The notes under the pieces: generated by a model | What the model was told of the DNA's origin: nothing | Databases searched by the model: none | The model's input: the letters and a program-made list of their open reading frames with translations, nothing else | Origin: Companilactobacillus huachuanensis | Lineage (GTDB): Bacteria > Bacillota > Bacilli > Lactobacillales > Lactobacillaceae | Length of the DNA: 64,000 nucleotides | Direction: 5' to 3' | Assembly (NCBI RefSeq): GCF_005404815.1 | Contig: NZ_BJDF01000001.1 | Span: 112,528-176,527 of the forward strand | In this document: positions 25,806-35,775 of the stretch, in pieces | Layout: each line of letters begins with the position of its first letter | Position numbering within the stretch: position 1 is the stretch's first letter | Program-made: the position numbers and the translations under genes

Positions 25806-28475
25806 TTGGATTCTAAAACAGTACACGTATTTCCACATACACATTGGGATAGAGAATGGTATTTTACAACCTCTCGTTCAAAAGTTTATTTATTAAAAGA
25901 TCTTCATGACGTAATTAATAATTTGGAAAGTAATAACGGATATGACCGCTTTATTTTAGATGGTCAGGCATCACTAGTAGAGGACTACTTAAATTGGCGA
26001 CCTCAGGATCGTCTAAGAATTAAACAATTAGTTATAGATAATAAATTAATTATCGGACCATGGTTCACACAAACAGATCAATTCGTTATTTCAGGTGAAA
26101 GCATTGTGAGAAATCTCCAATGTGGGATGGATGTTTGCAAAGAACTTGGTAAATATATGAATGTTGGTTATGTTCCGGATTCATTTGGTCAAGAATCAAG
26201 CATGCCCCAAATTTACAAGGGATTTGGGATTGATGATGCCATGTTCTGGCGTGGTGTCTCTGATGAAGATGTAAAGCATAACGAATATGTCTGGAAAGGT
26301 GAAGATGGAAGTAAAGTCAATGTCTATCAAATACCTTGTGGTTATTATGTTGGAGGCATTATTGATGAGACAAAGCTCGGAGATATTATGCATGAAGAAC
26401 CTTTCAAATCAATCGTAAATAGATCAACGACTAATCAAGTAGCATTTCCTAATGGATTTGACCAAGCTCCAGCACGTAAAGATTTACCAGAAGTTATTAA
26501 AAAGTTAAACGAAGAAAATAGTGAATTTAACTTTAAAGTAAGTTCTATCGAAGAATATATTGCGGCTGTTAAAAATGAACATCCAGAACTGGATCAAATT
26601 GAAGGTGAATTGACTAACGGAAAGAATATGAGAATTCACAAGTCAATTTATTCATCAAGATCTGATATTAAAAAGCTCAATACCAATTTGCAATATTATT
26701 TGGTAAATATATTGGAACCAGTACTCACGATGGGTGAACAATTTGGAGTTGATTATCCCAATGATGCTGTAAAAGATATTTGGAAATTAATGTTTGAAAA
26801 TGCTGCACATGATTCTATTGGTTCATGTGTATCGGATACAACAAACCAAGATATTTCTATGAGATATAAACAAGTTCGTGATATTAGTACCAGCTTGGTT
26901 GAAGTAACACTGCGTCAAATTTCTACACAAATTAAGAATAAAAGAACTGAGCCAATTACACTTACAGCATTTAATACATTGCCAATCAATCGAACAAGTC
27001 TAGTTGAAAAGACATTCTATGTTCCTGAGAAGAACTTCAGTATTGTTGACGACGATGGTAATAATGTTCCGTTTACGATTGAATCAATCAAAGATACTTC
27101 AGAGTATATTTTGAATCAAACTATTCAATTGAACCCTGGTAAGAAGATTTATAAACCGGATCATATTTATACAGTTAAGGCTTATATTTTTGTGAAGGAT
27201 GTTCCTGCAATGGGATACAAGCAGCTGTATCTCAATGAAGAGAAAAAGAATTTTGCTTTATCAAATGGCGACAATACTATGGAAAATAAATTTTATAGTA
27301 TTTCGATTGAAGATAATGGTAGTTTGACGATTACCAATAAAGCTGATGGTAAAGTTTACAGCAATCAGGGAATTTTGGAAGAAAACGGTGATGATGGCGA
27401 CTCATTCAACTATTCACCTGCTAAAAAAGATATGGTTATCTATTCAACTGATCAGTCTAACAAAATCAATGTGAAAAATTCTGATTTGATGAGTATTGCA
27501 AGTATTCATTATGACTTTAAACTTCCCAAGGATTTGAACGAACGTGCTGACGGTACCATTAGTTCTGACATGCCGGTCGATGTAAGAATCCAACTGGATA
27601 ATGACTCAAGTTTGATTAAATTTAGTGTCAAAATTGATAATAAACACGTTTTGGATCACAGGTTGTGTGCTGATTTCAGTACCGGAATTGCATCTAAATT
27701 CTCTATTGCTGATCAACAATTTGGTACATTAAAACGTCCTGTATATCGTGAAGAAGCAATGAAATTATGGAGTGCCAATAAAGATAAGTGGAATGAAAAA
27801 CCGATCAGTATTGAAACTTGTCAATCATTTGTATCATTAGCAAATAATGCAAACACATTCTCAGTATTACCTCAAGGCGTAAGAGAATATGAAATTATTG
27901 ATAATGAGTATTCAACTATTCGGTTAACGTTATTTAGAACATATGGAATGATGGGTAAAGTTGATTTACTTTATCGTCCGGGTAGAGCATCCGGTGAAAA
28001 GGTTATTGCAACTCCAGATGCGGAATTATTGAAAGATATGACCTTTGACTTTGGTATTGCTATAACGGACAAAGATTTTGAGCATTCCAATGTTGCTAAT
28101 ATGGCAAAAGACTTTGATACAAGTATTCAAATGTATGAGTATGCCGATTTTCTAAATGGCAGATTGATTTTCGAATTAGATGACGTAGATAGAACTCAGA
28201 ATTCAAATTATAGTATGTTACACACAAATGGTAATTTGATTCTAAGCACGTTGAAAAAAGCCAATCGTAGAAGTGGTTATATTGCCAGATTCTATAATGG
28301 GAATCTTTCAAACAATATTGATGATTCAATTACCTTTGCTAACAAACCTACTCGTGTAGAAAGAGTTGATTTGAAAGAAGATAAAATTGAAGAGTTAGAC
28401 GTTGATAATTCTAACAGTGTAAGTCTTGATGGAATTAGCCATGCTAAAATTGTTACACTTTACTTTGAATATTAA
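25806..28475 (+). CDS. GH38 alpha-mannosidase (MngB-like)
   Basis: 889-residue cytoplasmic glycoside hydrolase family 38 enzyme. N-terminal metal-binding motif HTHWDREWYFTTSR, then ILDGQASLVEDYL, and the nucleophile region YVPDSFGQESSMPQIYKGFG with catalytic Asp; zinc-ligand-type NAAHDSIGS follows. A long beta-rich C-terminal half is normal for GH38. TTG start with GGAAGGAG upstream, 14 nt after IIC. Probably hydrolyses a phosphorylated mannoside delivered by the PTS. Followed by a hairpin, so expression of the downstream regulator gene may be partly separate. Confidence 0.9.
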   Translation: MDSKTVHVFPHTHWDREWYFTTSRSKVYLLKDLHDVINNLESNNGYDRFILDGQASLVEDYLNWRPQDRLRIKQLVIDNKLIIGPWFTQTDQFVISGESIVRNLQCGMDVCKELGKYMNVGYVPDSFGQESSMPQIYKGFGIDDAMFWRGVSDEDVKHNEYVWKGEDGSKVNVYQIPCGYYVGGIIDETKLGDIMHEEPFKSIVNRSTTNQVAFPNGFDQAPARKDLPEVIKKLNEENSEFNFKVSSIEEYIAAVKNEHPELDQIEGELTNGKNMRIHKSIYSSRSDIKKLNTNLQYYLVNILEPVLTMGEQFGVDYPNDAVKDIWKLMFENAAHDSIGSCVSDTTNQDISMRYKQVRDISTSLVEVTLRQISTQIKNKRTEPITLTAFNTLPINRTSLVEKTFYVPEKNFSIVDDDGNNVPFTIESIKDTSEYILNQTIQLNPGKKIYKPDHIYTVKAYIFVKDVPAMGYKQLYLNEEKKNFALSNGDNTMENKFYSISIEDNGSLTITNKADGKVYSNQGILEENGDDGDSFNYSPAKKDMVIYSTDQSNKINVKNSDLMSIASIHYDFKLPKDLNERADGTISSDMPVDVRIQLDNDSSLIKFSVKIDNKHVLDHRLCADFSTGIASKFSIADQQFGTLKRPVYREEAMKLWSANKDKWNEKPISIETCQSFVSLANNANTFSVLPQGVREYEIIDNEYSTIRLTLFRTYGMMGKVDLLYRPGRASGEKVIATPDAELLKDMTFDFGIAITDKDFEHSNVANMAKDFDTSIQMYEYADFLNGRLIFELDDVDRTQNSNYSMLHTNGNLILSTLKKANRRSGYIARFYNGNLSNNIDDSITFANKPTRVERVDLKEDKIEELDVDNSNSVSLDGISHAKIVTLYFEY

Positions 28476-28508
28476 TAAAATCAAATTAATAAAAATATTT
28501 TAAAAATG

Positions 28509-28548
28509 GCGAACTCCTATTTAGTTAGAATAGGGGCTCGCTATCTTT
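28509..28548 (+). terminator. hairpin between mannosidase and regulator genes
   Basis: GCGAACTCCTATT pairs with AATAGGGGCTCGC around TAGTTAG. The following T-run is weak, so it may be a partial terminator or a processing site. Confidence 0.6.
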
Positions 28549-28601
28549 ATCTAAAAATATTTTATATTGATTTACTTTATTGAGAAAGGAGCATGTATAA
28601 T

Positions 28602-30548
28602 TTGGAATTTGAATACCCACGGTTAAGACAATTGATTTTTATAATAATTACAGCTAATAAAGAAATAAATGGCAGTACATTAGCGAGTGAATTAAAGGTT
28701 AGTGAAAGAACACTCAGAAGTGATATAAAAGTTTTAAATAAAGAACTTCAAAAATATAAATTGGAAATTGTAAACGTCAGAGCCAAAGGATATAAAGTGA
28801 TTGTTAACGATAATGATTTGTTTGATGAATTTAAAAGAAATGTTGTTGAACATGATCAATCATTTCCGGTAAATACTTATGAAGAACGAATTAAATATTT
28901 ACTTTTGATTTTGATCAATGCTCGAGAACCCGTTTCAATCGATTATATTTTGGATAGTATTTTTATCAGTTACAACACGTTAAATAATTATCTTGCAGAA
29001 TTAAAAAACACGTTAGAAAAATATCATCTTGGTCTCCACAAAAAAGGCGAAACAATTGAATTGGTTGGAACTGAAATTGATAAAAGGGCATGTATTATAG
29101 ATAAGTTGGAGGATAAGAATTATAAAGAATATATAATGCAGTTCTCAAAAAGTGAAAAGAACTTATTTACCAACGTTGATTTGGATTTATTGTTGCGGCT
29201 TGTCAGTTCCTTCTTTGAAAATCATTTTACAGAAATTTCCGATTATACTCGTAAAAATATTGCTGTTCATCTTGCATTATCGATATCTAGATCTAAGTCT
29301 GGTCACATTATGGAATCTTTCTCAAAAAACGTTTTACTTAAACCAGAGACGGAACCAATATTCTCCGAGTTTTTTAAGACTATTAATAGTGAATTCAATA
29401 TTGATATATCCGAGCCTGAAAGAAAATATGTTATATATCACATCGCCCTCAATGACCCCAACATTATTTTGAACAAATCACAAGAATTAAATCAGGAAAT
29501 AAAATGTAGTATCGAATTATTTCTAGATAAAATTATGAATATATATGAATTTGATTTTCATAATGATGATGTTCTTAAAAAGAATTTATACCAGCATTTA
29601 AAATCGGTAGTAAAAATTAACTCGTTAGAACAGACAAGAAAGAACCCATTACTTGATGTTATTTTGTCAACTTTCCCACTTGCATATGAGGTTACTGCAA
29701 CATCGGTTGATGTAATAGAAGATAAATTAAAGTTAAAGCTTTCTCGAGATGAGATTTCATTTATTACTCTACATGTCGGAGCTTCTTTAGAAAGAAACAG
29801 TGGGACAAGTTACAGTAAAAAGAATGCAGCAATCATTTGTGGATCAGGTACAGCGACGGCATCCCTATTGCGTGCTAAATTAAGCAGTTTTGATGATTAT
29901 CTTAATATCACAGGTATCTATTCATATGCTGAGTATCAAACTAAAGATTTATCAAAGAATGATTTTTTGATTTCGACGGTTCCTTTGCTTGGTAGTAAAT
30001 TGCCAATCGTACAAATTGATTTGGCAAATTATGCTAGCGATAGTATGGAATTGTACGAATTTTTAACTACTACTTTGAATGATGAGAAGAATTTGAATAA
30101 TCTATTTCAAAGCGATTCAATTTTTATTAATAAAAAGCCTATTTCGCGTAAGGAAGCATTAAACTTTTTATGTGATGAGATGGAAAAATTGGATATAGTT
30201 AATCCTGATTTCAAGGATAAGATGTTTGAACGTGAAAACATGTATTCCACAGCTATTGGTGGACAAATTGCAATTCCACATCCTATAAAGGCTTCATCAA
30301 AACAATCTCGTGTTGGATTACTTATCTCTAATGATCCTATTAGTTGGGATGAAAATGGTAATAAAGTTAAATATGTATTTTTACTTGCAATTAGACCAGA
30401 AGATTATCCTAAGATTCAATCATTATTCAGTTTCTTAGTTAATTTACAAAATGACGAAAAATTCAAGAATATGATTTCAAAATGTAAGTCTTCCGATGAA
30501 GTTATGGTAGTTATTAAATATTCTATAAAGAATAGTCAGTTGAATTAG
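28602..30548 (+). CDS. PRD-containing transcriptional regulator (BglG/MtlR type)
   Basis: About 648 residues. N-terminal DNA-binding part with two helix-turn-helix regions (NGSTLASELKVSERTLRSD; SIDYILDSIFISYNTLNNYL), two PRD domains (His-containing, e.g. NIAVHLALSISR, YVIYHIALNDPN, ISFITLHVGAS), a IIB-like segment (AAIICGSGTATASLL) and a C-terminal EIIA_2 domain with the phospho-His motif AIPHP. This is the MtlR-like activator layout, controlled by PTS phosphorylation. TTG at 28602 is preferred to ATG 28593 because AAGGAG (28586-28591) is too close to the ATG. Probably activates the PTS-mannosidase operon. Confidence 0.88.
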   Translation: MEFEYPRLRQLIFIIITANKEINGSTLASELKVSERTLRSDIKVLNKELQKYKLEIVNVRAKGYKVIVNDNDLFDEFKRNVVEHDQSFPVNTYEERIKYLLLILINAREPVSIDYILDSIFISYNTLNNYLAELKNTLEKYHLGLHKKGETIELVGTEIDKRACIIDKLEDKNYKEYIMQFSKSEKNLFTNVDLDLLLRLVSSFFENHFTEISDYTRKNIAVHLALSISRSKSGHIMESFSKNVLLKPETEPIFSEFFKTINSEFNIDISEPERKYVIYHIALNDPNIILNKSQELNQEIKCSIELFLDKIMNIYEFDFHNDDVLKKNLYQHLKSVVKINSLEQTRKNPLLDVILSTFPLAYEVTATSVDVIEDKLKLKLSRDEISFITLHVGASLERNSGTSYSKKNAAIICGSGTATASLLRAKLSSFDDYLNITGIYSYAEYQTKDLSKNDFLISTVPLLGSKLPIVQIDLANYASDSMELYEFLTTTLNDEKNLNNLFQSDSIFINKKPISRKEALNFLCDEMEKLDIVNPDFKDKMFERENMYSTAIGGQIAIPHPIKASSKQSRVGLLISNDPISWDENGNKVKYVFLLAIRPEDYPKIQSLFSFLVNLQNDEKFKNMISKCKSSDEVMVVIKYSIKNSQLN

Positions 30549-30612
30549 TTTTATTTTGTTATTTTTAACTTTTTGAATTTCAAACTTCAGATCTTTAAAT
30601 ATAGAACTAGAT

Positions 30613-30651
30613 GGCGTTTATAGGGAAGGTCTCTATAAACGCTATTATTTT
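30613..30651 (+). terminator. terminator of the PTS-mannosidase-regulator operon
   Basis: GCGTTTATAG pairs with CTATAAACGC around GGAAGGTCT, followed by TATTATTTT. Confidence 0.75.
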
Positions 30652-30792
30652 GGCTTAATTATTGTCAGGTTTTACAAATGTACTAATAGCAATAAAGATA
30701 ATACGTACCACTATTAATATTCACAAATTCAAAACAATGAAGTGTACACTAATATTAATAGCAAAAAAATTATTATATTGGAGGGGAAAAAT

Positions 30793-31686
30793 ATGAATTT
30801 CAAATGGTGGACCAAATATAATAGTTTGGAACTATTAATGATTACCCTAGGATGTGCTATCTATGCCTTTAGTTTGGATATGATTTCGATTCCCAATGGC
30901 CTGGCCGATGGTGGGTTGAGTGGTATTACATTGATTATCCGATATTTCTTTCACATCAACCTTGGTGTGAGTACTTTAGTTCTTAATATCCCGTTGATAT
31001 TAATTGGTATCCGATTCTTGGGCAAGCGGGTTATGTTCTATACGATGTATGGAACACTTTGTTTGTCACTATTTTTAATATTATGGTCTCATCAAACTAT
31101 CATTAAACCGTTACCATTGAGACATGATTTACTGTTATCATCCCTTGCTGCGGGGGTATTATCTGGACTCGGCATTGGATTGGTTTTTCGTTATAACGGA
31201 ACCACCGGTGGTAGTGATATCATCGCGCGTGTCGGTCAGATGAAGTACGGCGTTTCGTCTGGTAAAGGAATTTTAATCATGGATTACGTGGTATTATTTT
31301 TATCGTTATCATATTTGGACTTTTATCATATTATGTATTCACTAATTGTTAGTTTCATTTTGGCAAGAATGATTGATTTCGTGCAGGAAGGTCCCAATCG
31401 TGCCAAGACATTGCTTATTATTTCTGATAAATATGAAAAGATTACGCAGTTAATTGACATTACACTTGATCGTGGCTGGACATATCTGAACGCTGAAGGT
31501 GGCTATCAAAACGATGAAAAGAAGATTATTTATCTGGTGATTCAACCGCGTGAAGTACCACAATTAAAACAATTAATTAAATCTGTTGATTCCAAAGCCT
31601 TTGTTACTGTGCTTGATGCGCATGAAGTAATCGGTGAAGGATTTAGCTATGAGCGCAAGAGATATCACATTAGTTTGCATAAATAA
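30793..31686 (+). CDS. YitT-family membrane protein
   Basis: About 297 residues, five to six hydrophobic helices (YitT membrane part) followed by a cytoplasmic DUF2179 domain (KTLLIISDKYEKITQLI, GWTYLNAEGGYQ, VTVLDAHEVIGEGF). Segment GGSDIIARVGQMKYGVSSGK is typical of the family. Function is unknown; efflux or metabolite transport has been suggested for relatives. The ATG at 30793 has GGAGGGG upstream; a longer in-frame form lacks such a site. Monocistronic with its own terminator, into whose 3' flank two family R elements have inserted. Confidence 0.88.
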   Translation: MNFKWWTKYNSLELLMITLGCAIYAFSLDMISIPNGLADGGLSGITLIIRYFFHINLGVSTLVLNIPLILIGIRFLGKRVMFYTMYGTLCLSLFLILWSHQTIIKPLPLRHDLLLSSLAAGVLSGLGIGLVFRYNGTTGGSDIIARVGQMKYGVSSGKGILIMDYVVLFLSLSYLDFYHIMYSLIVSFILARMIDFVQEGPNRAKTLLIISDKYEKITQLIDITLDRGWTYLNAEGGYQNDEKKIIYLVIQPREVPQLKQLIKSVDSKAFVTVLDAHEVIGEGFSYERKRYHISLHK

Positions 31687-31696
31687 TTAAATTAGA

Positions 31697-31731
31697 AAAC
31701 CTCTAAACCGTAATGGCTTAGAGGTTTTTTT
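31697..31731 (+). terminator. yitT-type gene terminator
   Basis: AAAACCTCTAA pairs with TTAGAGGTTTT around ACCGTAATGGC, followed by a T-run. Element R2 starts 9 nt later. Confidence 0.85.
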
Positions 31732-31740
31732 AGATAATCA

Positions 31741-32060
31741 CTAAAGGTTGAAAGTTTAGGTAAGTATGCCGTTTCCAGAGCTGAGAGTATTCAATTGCTG
31801 CGCGGAACGGCCCGAGCCTGGGAAGCGGTCTCGAACCTCGGTTGAAGCCTGCAAAACCCGCGAGTCTTCAACACGCCCGGTGGTGTAATTGCTGAAGCAA
31901 TAACGCCACTTTCGCTGCAAATGAATACCCTCAGCTCTTCCAACTAATTTATTTTTTTAATAGCAGAATCAACAAAATGAAACTCTTGATTATTTAAATA
32001 TATTAGCTCTAAGCCTGAAATAACAAGGGTTATAATAATTTTTTACCTTTCAACCTTCAG
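31741..32060 (+). repeat. family R element R2 (complete MITE, 320 bp)
   Basis: Complete copy: left end CTAAAGGTTGAAAGT, right end CTTTCAACCTTCAG, flanked by the exact 7-bp duplication ATAATCA (31734-31740 and 32061-32067). The GC-rich core (about 31768-31947) has an outer stem GAGCTGAGAGTATTCA/TGAATACCCTCAGCTC and inner hairpins GTTGAAG/CTTCAAC and GTGGTGT-ATTGCT/AGCAAT-ACGCCAC. The right third is AT-rich. No coding content is credible. Confidence 0.9.
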
Positions 32061-32068
32061 ATAATCAG

Positions 32069-32393
32069 CTAAAGGTTGAAAGTTTGATGCAATATGCCGT
32101 TTCCAGAGCTGAAAGTATTCATATGCTGCGCGGCACAATCCGAGCCAAAAAGCGGTCTCGAATCTCGGTTGAAGCCGAACCCCGAACCGGTAAGTCTCCA
32201 ACGCGCCCGGTGGTGTAAGAGTAAAATTCTAACGCCACTTTCGCGGCAAATGAATACTTTCAGCTCTTCCAACTAGTTTTTTAATAATAAGAATGTCAAA
32301 TTTTGAACTTTTGCTTAACTAAATTGGTAAATAAATTGAATTTAGGACTGTCACAGCAATATTTATAGCACTTTTTCACTGTTCAACATTCAG
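32069..32393 (+). repeat. family R element R3 (complete MITE, variant subfamily)
   Basis: Inserted directly after R2, flanked by ATAATCAG (32061-32068 and 32394-32401). Ends CTAAAGGTTG and CAACATTCAG. Belongs to a variant shared with R6 (core arm GAGCTGAAAGTATTCATATG and a different AT-rich tail containing GGACTGTCACAGCAATATTT). The diagnostic hairpin reads GTGGTGT-AAGAG...TTCT-AACGCCAC. Confidence 0.9.
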
Positions 32394-32545
32394 ATAATCA
32401 GTTTTAAGAAAATAGCTACGATTTTATTCAATATCTAGATAATATATTTCTAAATATTAAAGCACCTGTTTAGGAAGCCACGATAACATTTGTTAAACTA
32501 TAATAAGATACTTATCAAATATGCCAAATTGAAGGAGGCGTGGAT

Positions 32546-35287
32546 ATGTTTTACAATCAAGATAAAAACGATGTACTAGCTGAATTAAAAACCAGTCGTC
32601 ACAAAGGATTAACAAAAAAAGAATCTCAATTACGACTCGAGAATTACGGAAGAAATGAGATGCAACAAGATCCACCCACGCCGATTTGGAAAATTTTTAT
32701 TCATAGTTTCAAAGAACCACTCGTCATAATTTTATTATTAGCAATTTTATTATCAGTTATTAGTGGAGTTTATGATTTAGCGAGTAATGGCAATCTGAAA
32801 CATGCTATGTCTTCATTTTATGAAGCAACTGCTATTCTGATTTTGATACTGATCAATAGTGGTTTGTCTGTCTGGCAAACAATCAGCGCTCGGAAATCTT
32901 TGGATAGTCTCAAACAAATGAATGATCATCAAGTTTCTGTTTTACGTGATGATGACTGGGAAAAAATTTCAGCCAATTTGCTGGTTCCTGGGGACATAAT
33001 TAGCGTAAAAATGGGGGACTTCATTGAAGCAGATGTCCGTTGGGTTAAGGTTTCGGAACTACAAGTTCTTGAGTCACACTTGACTGGAGAATCTGACCCT
33101 ATCAATAAGACTGTCGAAATTCTATCTGAAGACACTGACTTGGGTGACCGCACAAATATGGGCTATTCGGGTTCAACGGTGACCAATGGTAATGGTTATG
33201 CTGTCGTGGTTGCGACTGGAATGAATACGGAATTGGGTAAGATTGCTGGATTATTGAATGATACGCCTGATTCCAAAACTCCTATCGAAAAAACAGTTAA
33301 CGAATTAACTCGAAAATTAATGTATGTTGCTGGTGGAGTGGTGCTGTTCACGTTAGTTGCTGGTTCATTTAAAATTTGGCTGACAACGGGAACTTTTTCT
33401 TTTACTAGCTTTACGGCAATCTTATCAACGGCAATCGCCCTGGCAGTGGCTGCTATTCCCGATGCGTTACCAGCTGTCTTGTCGATTGTTTTAACGATTG
33501 GGGCCACTGTTCTGACAAAGAGCAAGGGCTTGATAAAGTCGCTGAATAGTGTGGAAACACTGGGATCAACAACGTTTATTGCTTCAGATAAAACTGGAAC
33601 TCTGACCAAAAACGAAATGACCGTGACTAGATTTTTCGCCAATGGCAGTGACTTTGAAGTTGAAGGTCGTGGTTATGATCCGTTAGGCGAGATAACTCCC
33701 AAAACCGAAGTTGCATCGGCGAGGCAATTTATCATTGCGAGTATTTTAAATAACGAAGCCAATGTTTCTAAGAATGAGAATGGGAATTATGTACCATTCG
33801 GGAATCCAACTGATGTTGCATTGGTAGTTTTAGGATTGAAATTCGGTTTAGATCGGCACCAATTGTTAAATCAAAAGGCGGAACTAGATTACGATATTCT
33901 GAAAGTTTTTCCCTTTGATAGCACGAGAAAAATGATGAGTGTCGTTATTAAAAGTGGCGATGAATTCAAAATCTTGACCAAGGGTGCACCTGACGTTTTG
34001 CTTAACAAGTCTGTTTCAGGTACTGACCGTGATATATATGAAGAAAAAATTTCAGCATTTGCTAAGGATGCCTTGAGAACCTTAATGGTTGGTGAACGGA
34101 TTATTACGGAAGAGCAGGCACTGAATGCACCGATGGAAGCATTGGAACAAGATATTACGCTACTAGGTCTTGCTGGGATCATTGATCCGCCGCGTGAAGA
34201 AGTTAAGCAATCAGTTGAAACACTTCATAATGCGGATATAAATGTCGTGATGATAACGGGTGACCATGCCAAAACAGCGGCAGCAATCGCTATCAAGTTA
34301 GGAATTATCGCTGATGAAAATGCTCAGGTCGTGGAAGGAAAGCAGATTGATAGATTAACTGATGACGAGTTGTTTGAAAAAGTTGAGGATATTCGAGTAT
34401 ACGCTCGAGTTTCTCCAGAACACAAGCAACGAATCGTTAATCAGTTGCAACGCCATGGTGAAGTAGTGGCCATGACTGGTGATGGTGTCAATGATGCGCC
34501 GGCTTTACGTGCTGCTGATATTGGTGTCGCAATGGGAATCAATGGAACAGATGTAACAAAGGATTCGGCTGATCTGATTTTGTTGGATGATAAATTTACA
34601 ACAATTGAACATTCAGTTGAAGCTGGTCGAACGATATTTACTAATATTAAAAATTTTATGCGTCATGAATTAACGACTAATGTGGCTGAGGTTTTGTCAT
34701 TGATGTTAGGACTACTCTTAATAACACATGACATTGGCAACGTCAGTAGTAATACGCCGACACTTACGGCCTTAATGGTGCTGTGGGTAAATATGATCAG
34801 TGACGCATTGCCATCATTTGCTTTGGGATACGATGTTCCAGAGTCAGATATTATGAATGAACCACCTCGGGACACTCATAAATCGATTTTAGCCGATGGG
34901 ATGTTAAATAGAATTATTGTTCGTGGAGTTACGATGGGAGCTGTAGTTTTCATCGCCTTTATCCTTGCAGCTAGAAGTGGGATGCAAGTTGAGGAGGCTC
35001 AAACGGTAGCTTTCTTAACGTTAGTTTTCGGTCAATTGTGGAATGTTTTCGATGCGAGAAGTTCTAAAACTATATTCCACCGTAATCCCTTCAGTAATCC
35101 CAAGTTGATTATGGCTGTAACATTTTCAGCACTAAGTTCAATTTTAGTGACCATAGCACCATTTTTTAATGAAGTAATGGGAACTGCCAGACTAAGTGGT
35201 GGCGTGTATTTAGCAGTGATATTTTTACCAGCGGTACCACTGTTCTTAATCTCCGGTATTAAAGCGTTGATGTTAAAAAATAAATAA
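32546..35287 (+). CDS. P2-type cation-transporting ATPase (Ca2+-type)
   Basis: About 913 residues, a complete P-type ATPase: N-terminal cation_ATPase_N domain, actuator motif SHLTGESDP, phosphorylation site SDKTGTLTKN, nucleotide-binding motif ILTKGAPDVL, hinge MTGDGVNDAPALRAADIGVAMG and ten membrane helices. The fourth helix reads AAIPDALPAVLSIV, similar to the IPEGLP motif of calcium pumps of the PacL/LMCA1 type; Asp-Ala in place of Glu-Gly leaves the ion uncertain. ATG at 32546 is well spaced from AAGGAGG; GTG at 32540 is too close. Likely Ca2+ or Mn2+ export at the cell membrane. Confidence 0.88.
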   Translation: MFYNQDKNDVLAELKTSRHKGLTKKESQLRLENYGRNEMQQDPPTPIWKIFIHSFKEPLVIILLLAILLSVISGVYDLASNGNLKHAMSSFYEATAILILILINSGLSVWQTISARKSLDSLKQMNDHQVSVLRDDDWEKISANLLVPGDIISVKMGDFIEADVRWVKVSELQVLESHLTGESDPINKTVEILSEDTDLGDRTNMGYSGSTVTNGNGYAVVVATGMNTELGKIAGLLNDTPDSKTPIEKTVNELTRKLMYVAGGVVLFTLVAGSFKIWLTTGTFSFTSFTAILSTAIALAVAAIPDALPAVLSIVLTIGATVLTKSKGLIKSLNSVETLGSTTFIASDKTGTLTKNEMTVTRFFANGSDFEVEGRGYDPLGEITPKTEVASARQFIIASILNNEANVSKNENGNYVPFGNPTDVALVVLGLKFGLDRHQLLNQKAELDYDILKVFPFDSTRKMMSVVIKSGDEFKILTKGAPDVLLNKSVSGTDRDIYEEKISAFAKDALRTLMVGERIITEEQALNAPMEALEQDITLLGLAGIIDPPREEVKQSVETLHNADINVVMITGDHAKTAAAIAIKLGIIADENAQVVEGKQIDRLTDDELFEKVEDIRVYARVSPEHKQRIVNQLQRHGEVVAMTGDGVNDAPALRAADIGVAMGINGTDVTKDSADLILLDDKFTTIEHSVEAGRTIFTNIKNFMRHELTTNVAEVLSLMLGLLLITHDIGNVSSNTPTLTALMVLWVNMISDALPSFALGYDVPESDIMNEPPRDTHKSILADGMLNRIIVRGVTMGAVVFIAFILAARSGMQVEEAQTVAFLTLVFGQLWNVFDARSSKTIFHRNPFSNPKLIMAVTFSALSSILVTIAPFFNEVMGTARLSGGVYLAVIFLPAVPLFLISGIKALMLKNK

Positions 35288-35328
35288 TGTGATGCAGGTT
35301 AATAATGGCATCAAGATTTCAAATATAA

Positions 35329-35639
35329 CTAAAGCTTAGTTAAGTATGCCGTTTCCAGAGCTGAGAGTATTCAATTGCTGCGCGGAACGGCCCGAGCCTG
35401 GAAAGCGGTCTCGAACCTCGGTTGAAGCCTCGCAAAACCCGCGAGTCTTCAACGCGCCCGGTGGTGTAATTGCTGAAGCAATAACGCCACTTTCGCTGCA
35501 AATGAATACTCTCAGCTCTTCCAACTAGTTTATTTTTAATAGCGGAACAGTAAAATGAAGACTTCCGCTTATTTAAATAAATTAGCTTTAGGCTTGTAAC
35601 AACAACGGTTATATCACTTTTTCAACTTTCAATCTTCAG
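35329..35639 (+). repeat. family R element R4
   Basis: Left end degraded (CTAAAGCTTAGTTAAGTATG), core complete with the ATTGCT/AGCAAT hairpin, right end CAATCTTCAG. About 60 further bases (35640-35701) repeat the element's AT-rich tail (TTATTTAAATAAATTAG, then TTTTTCACC), so two tails lie in tandem. Located 41 nt after the stop of the ATPase gene. Confidence 0.85.
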
Positions 35640-35710
35640 TTATTTAAATAAATTAGTTTTAGGTCTGTAATGAACAACGATGGCTATATTAATTTTTCAC
35701 CAGAATATAA

Positions 35711-35760
35711 CAAACAAGCTCGCCAACACTTTTCAATTAAGTGGTGGCGAGCTTGTTTGT
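35711..35760 (-). terminator. terminator of the immunity gene
   Basis: CAAACAAGCTCGCCA pairs with TGGCGAGCTTGTTTG around a 20-nt loop. It lies just past the minus-strand immunity gene and can end transcription from either side. Confidence 0.75.
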
Positions 35761-35775
35761 GTATTGTCATAAATT

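Noticed and set aside
31741-32060. Possible tRNA or known riboswitch in the GC-rich repeat core
   Set aside because: The nested stems are too long for tRNA, there is no T-loop or CCA pattern, and copies sit after genes instead of in leaders. No known riboswitch motif was recognised.
35346-35528. Open frames of about 60-90 codons inside family R elements (also at 32094, 48342 and 58687-58965)
   Set aside because: They recur only because the repeat recurs, exist on both strands, lack ribosome sites and vary with the RNA-like stems rather than as proteins.
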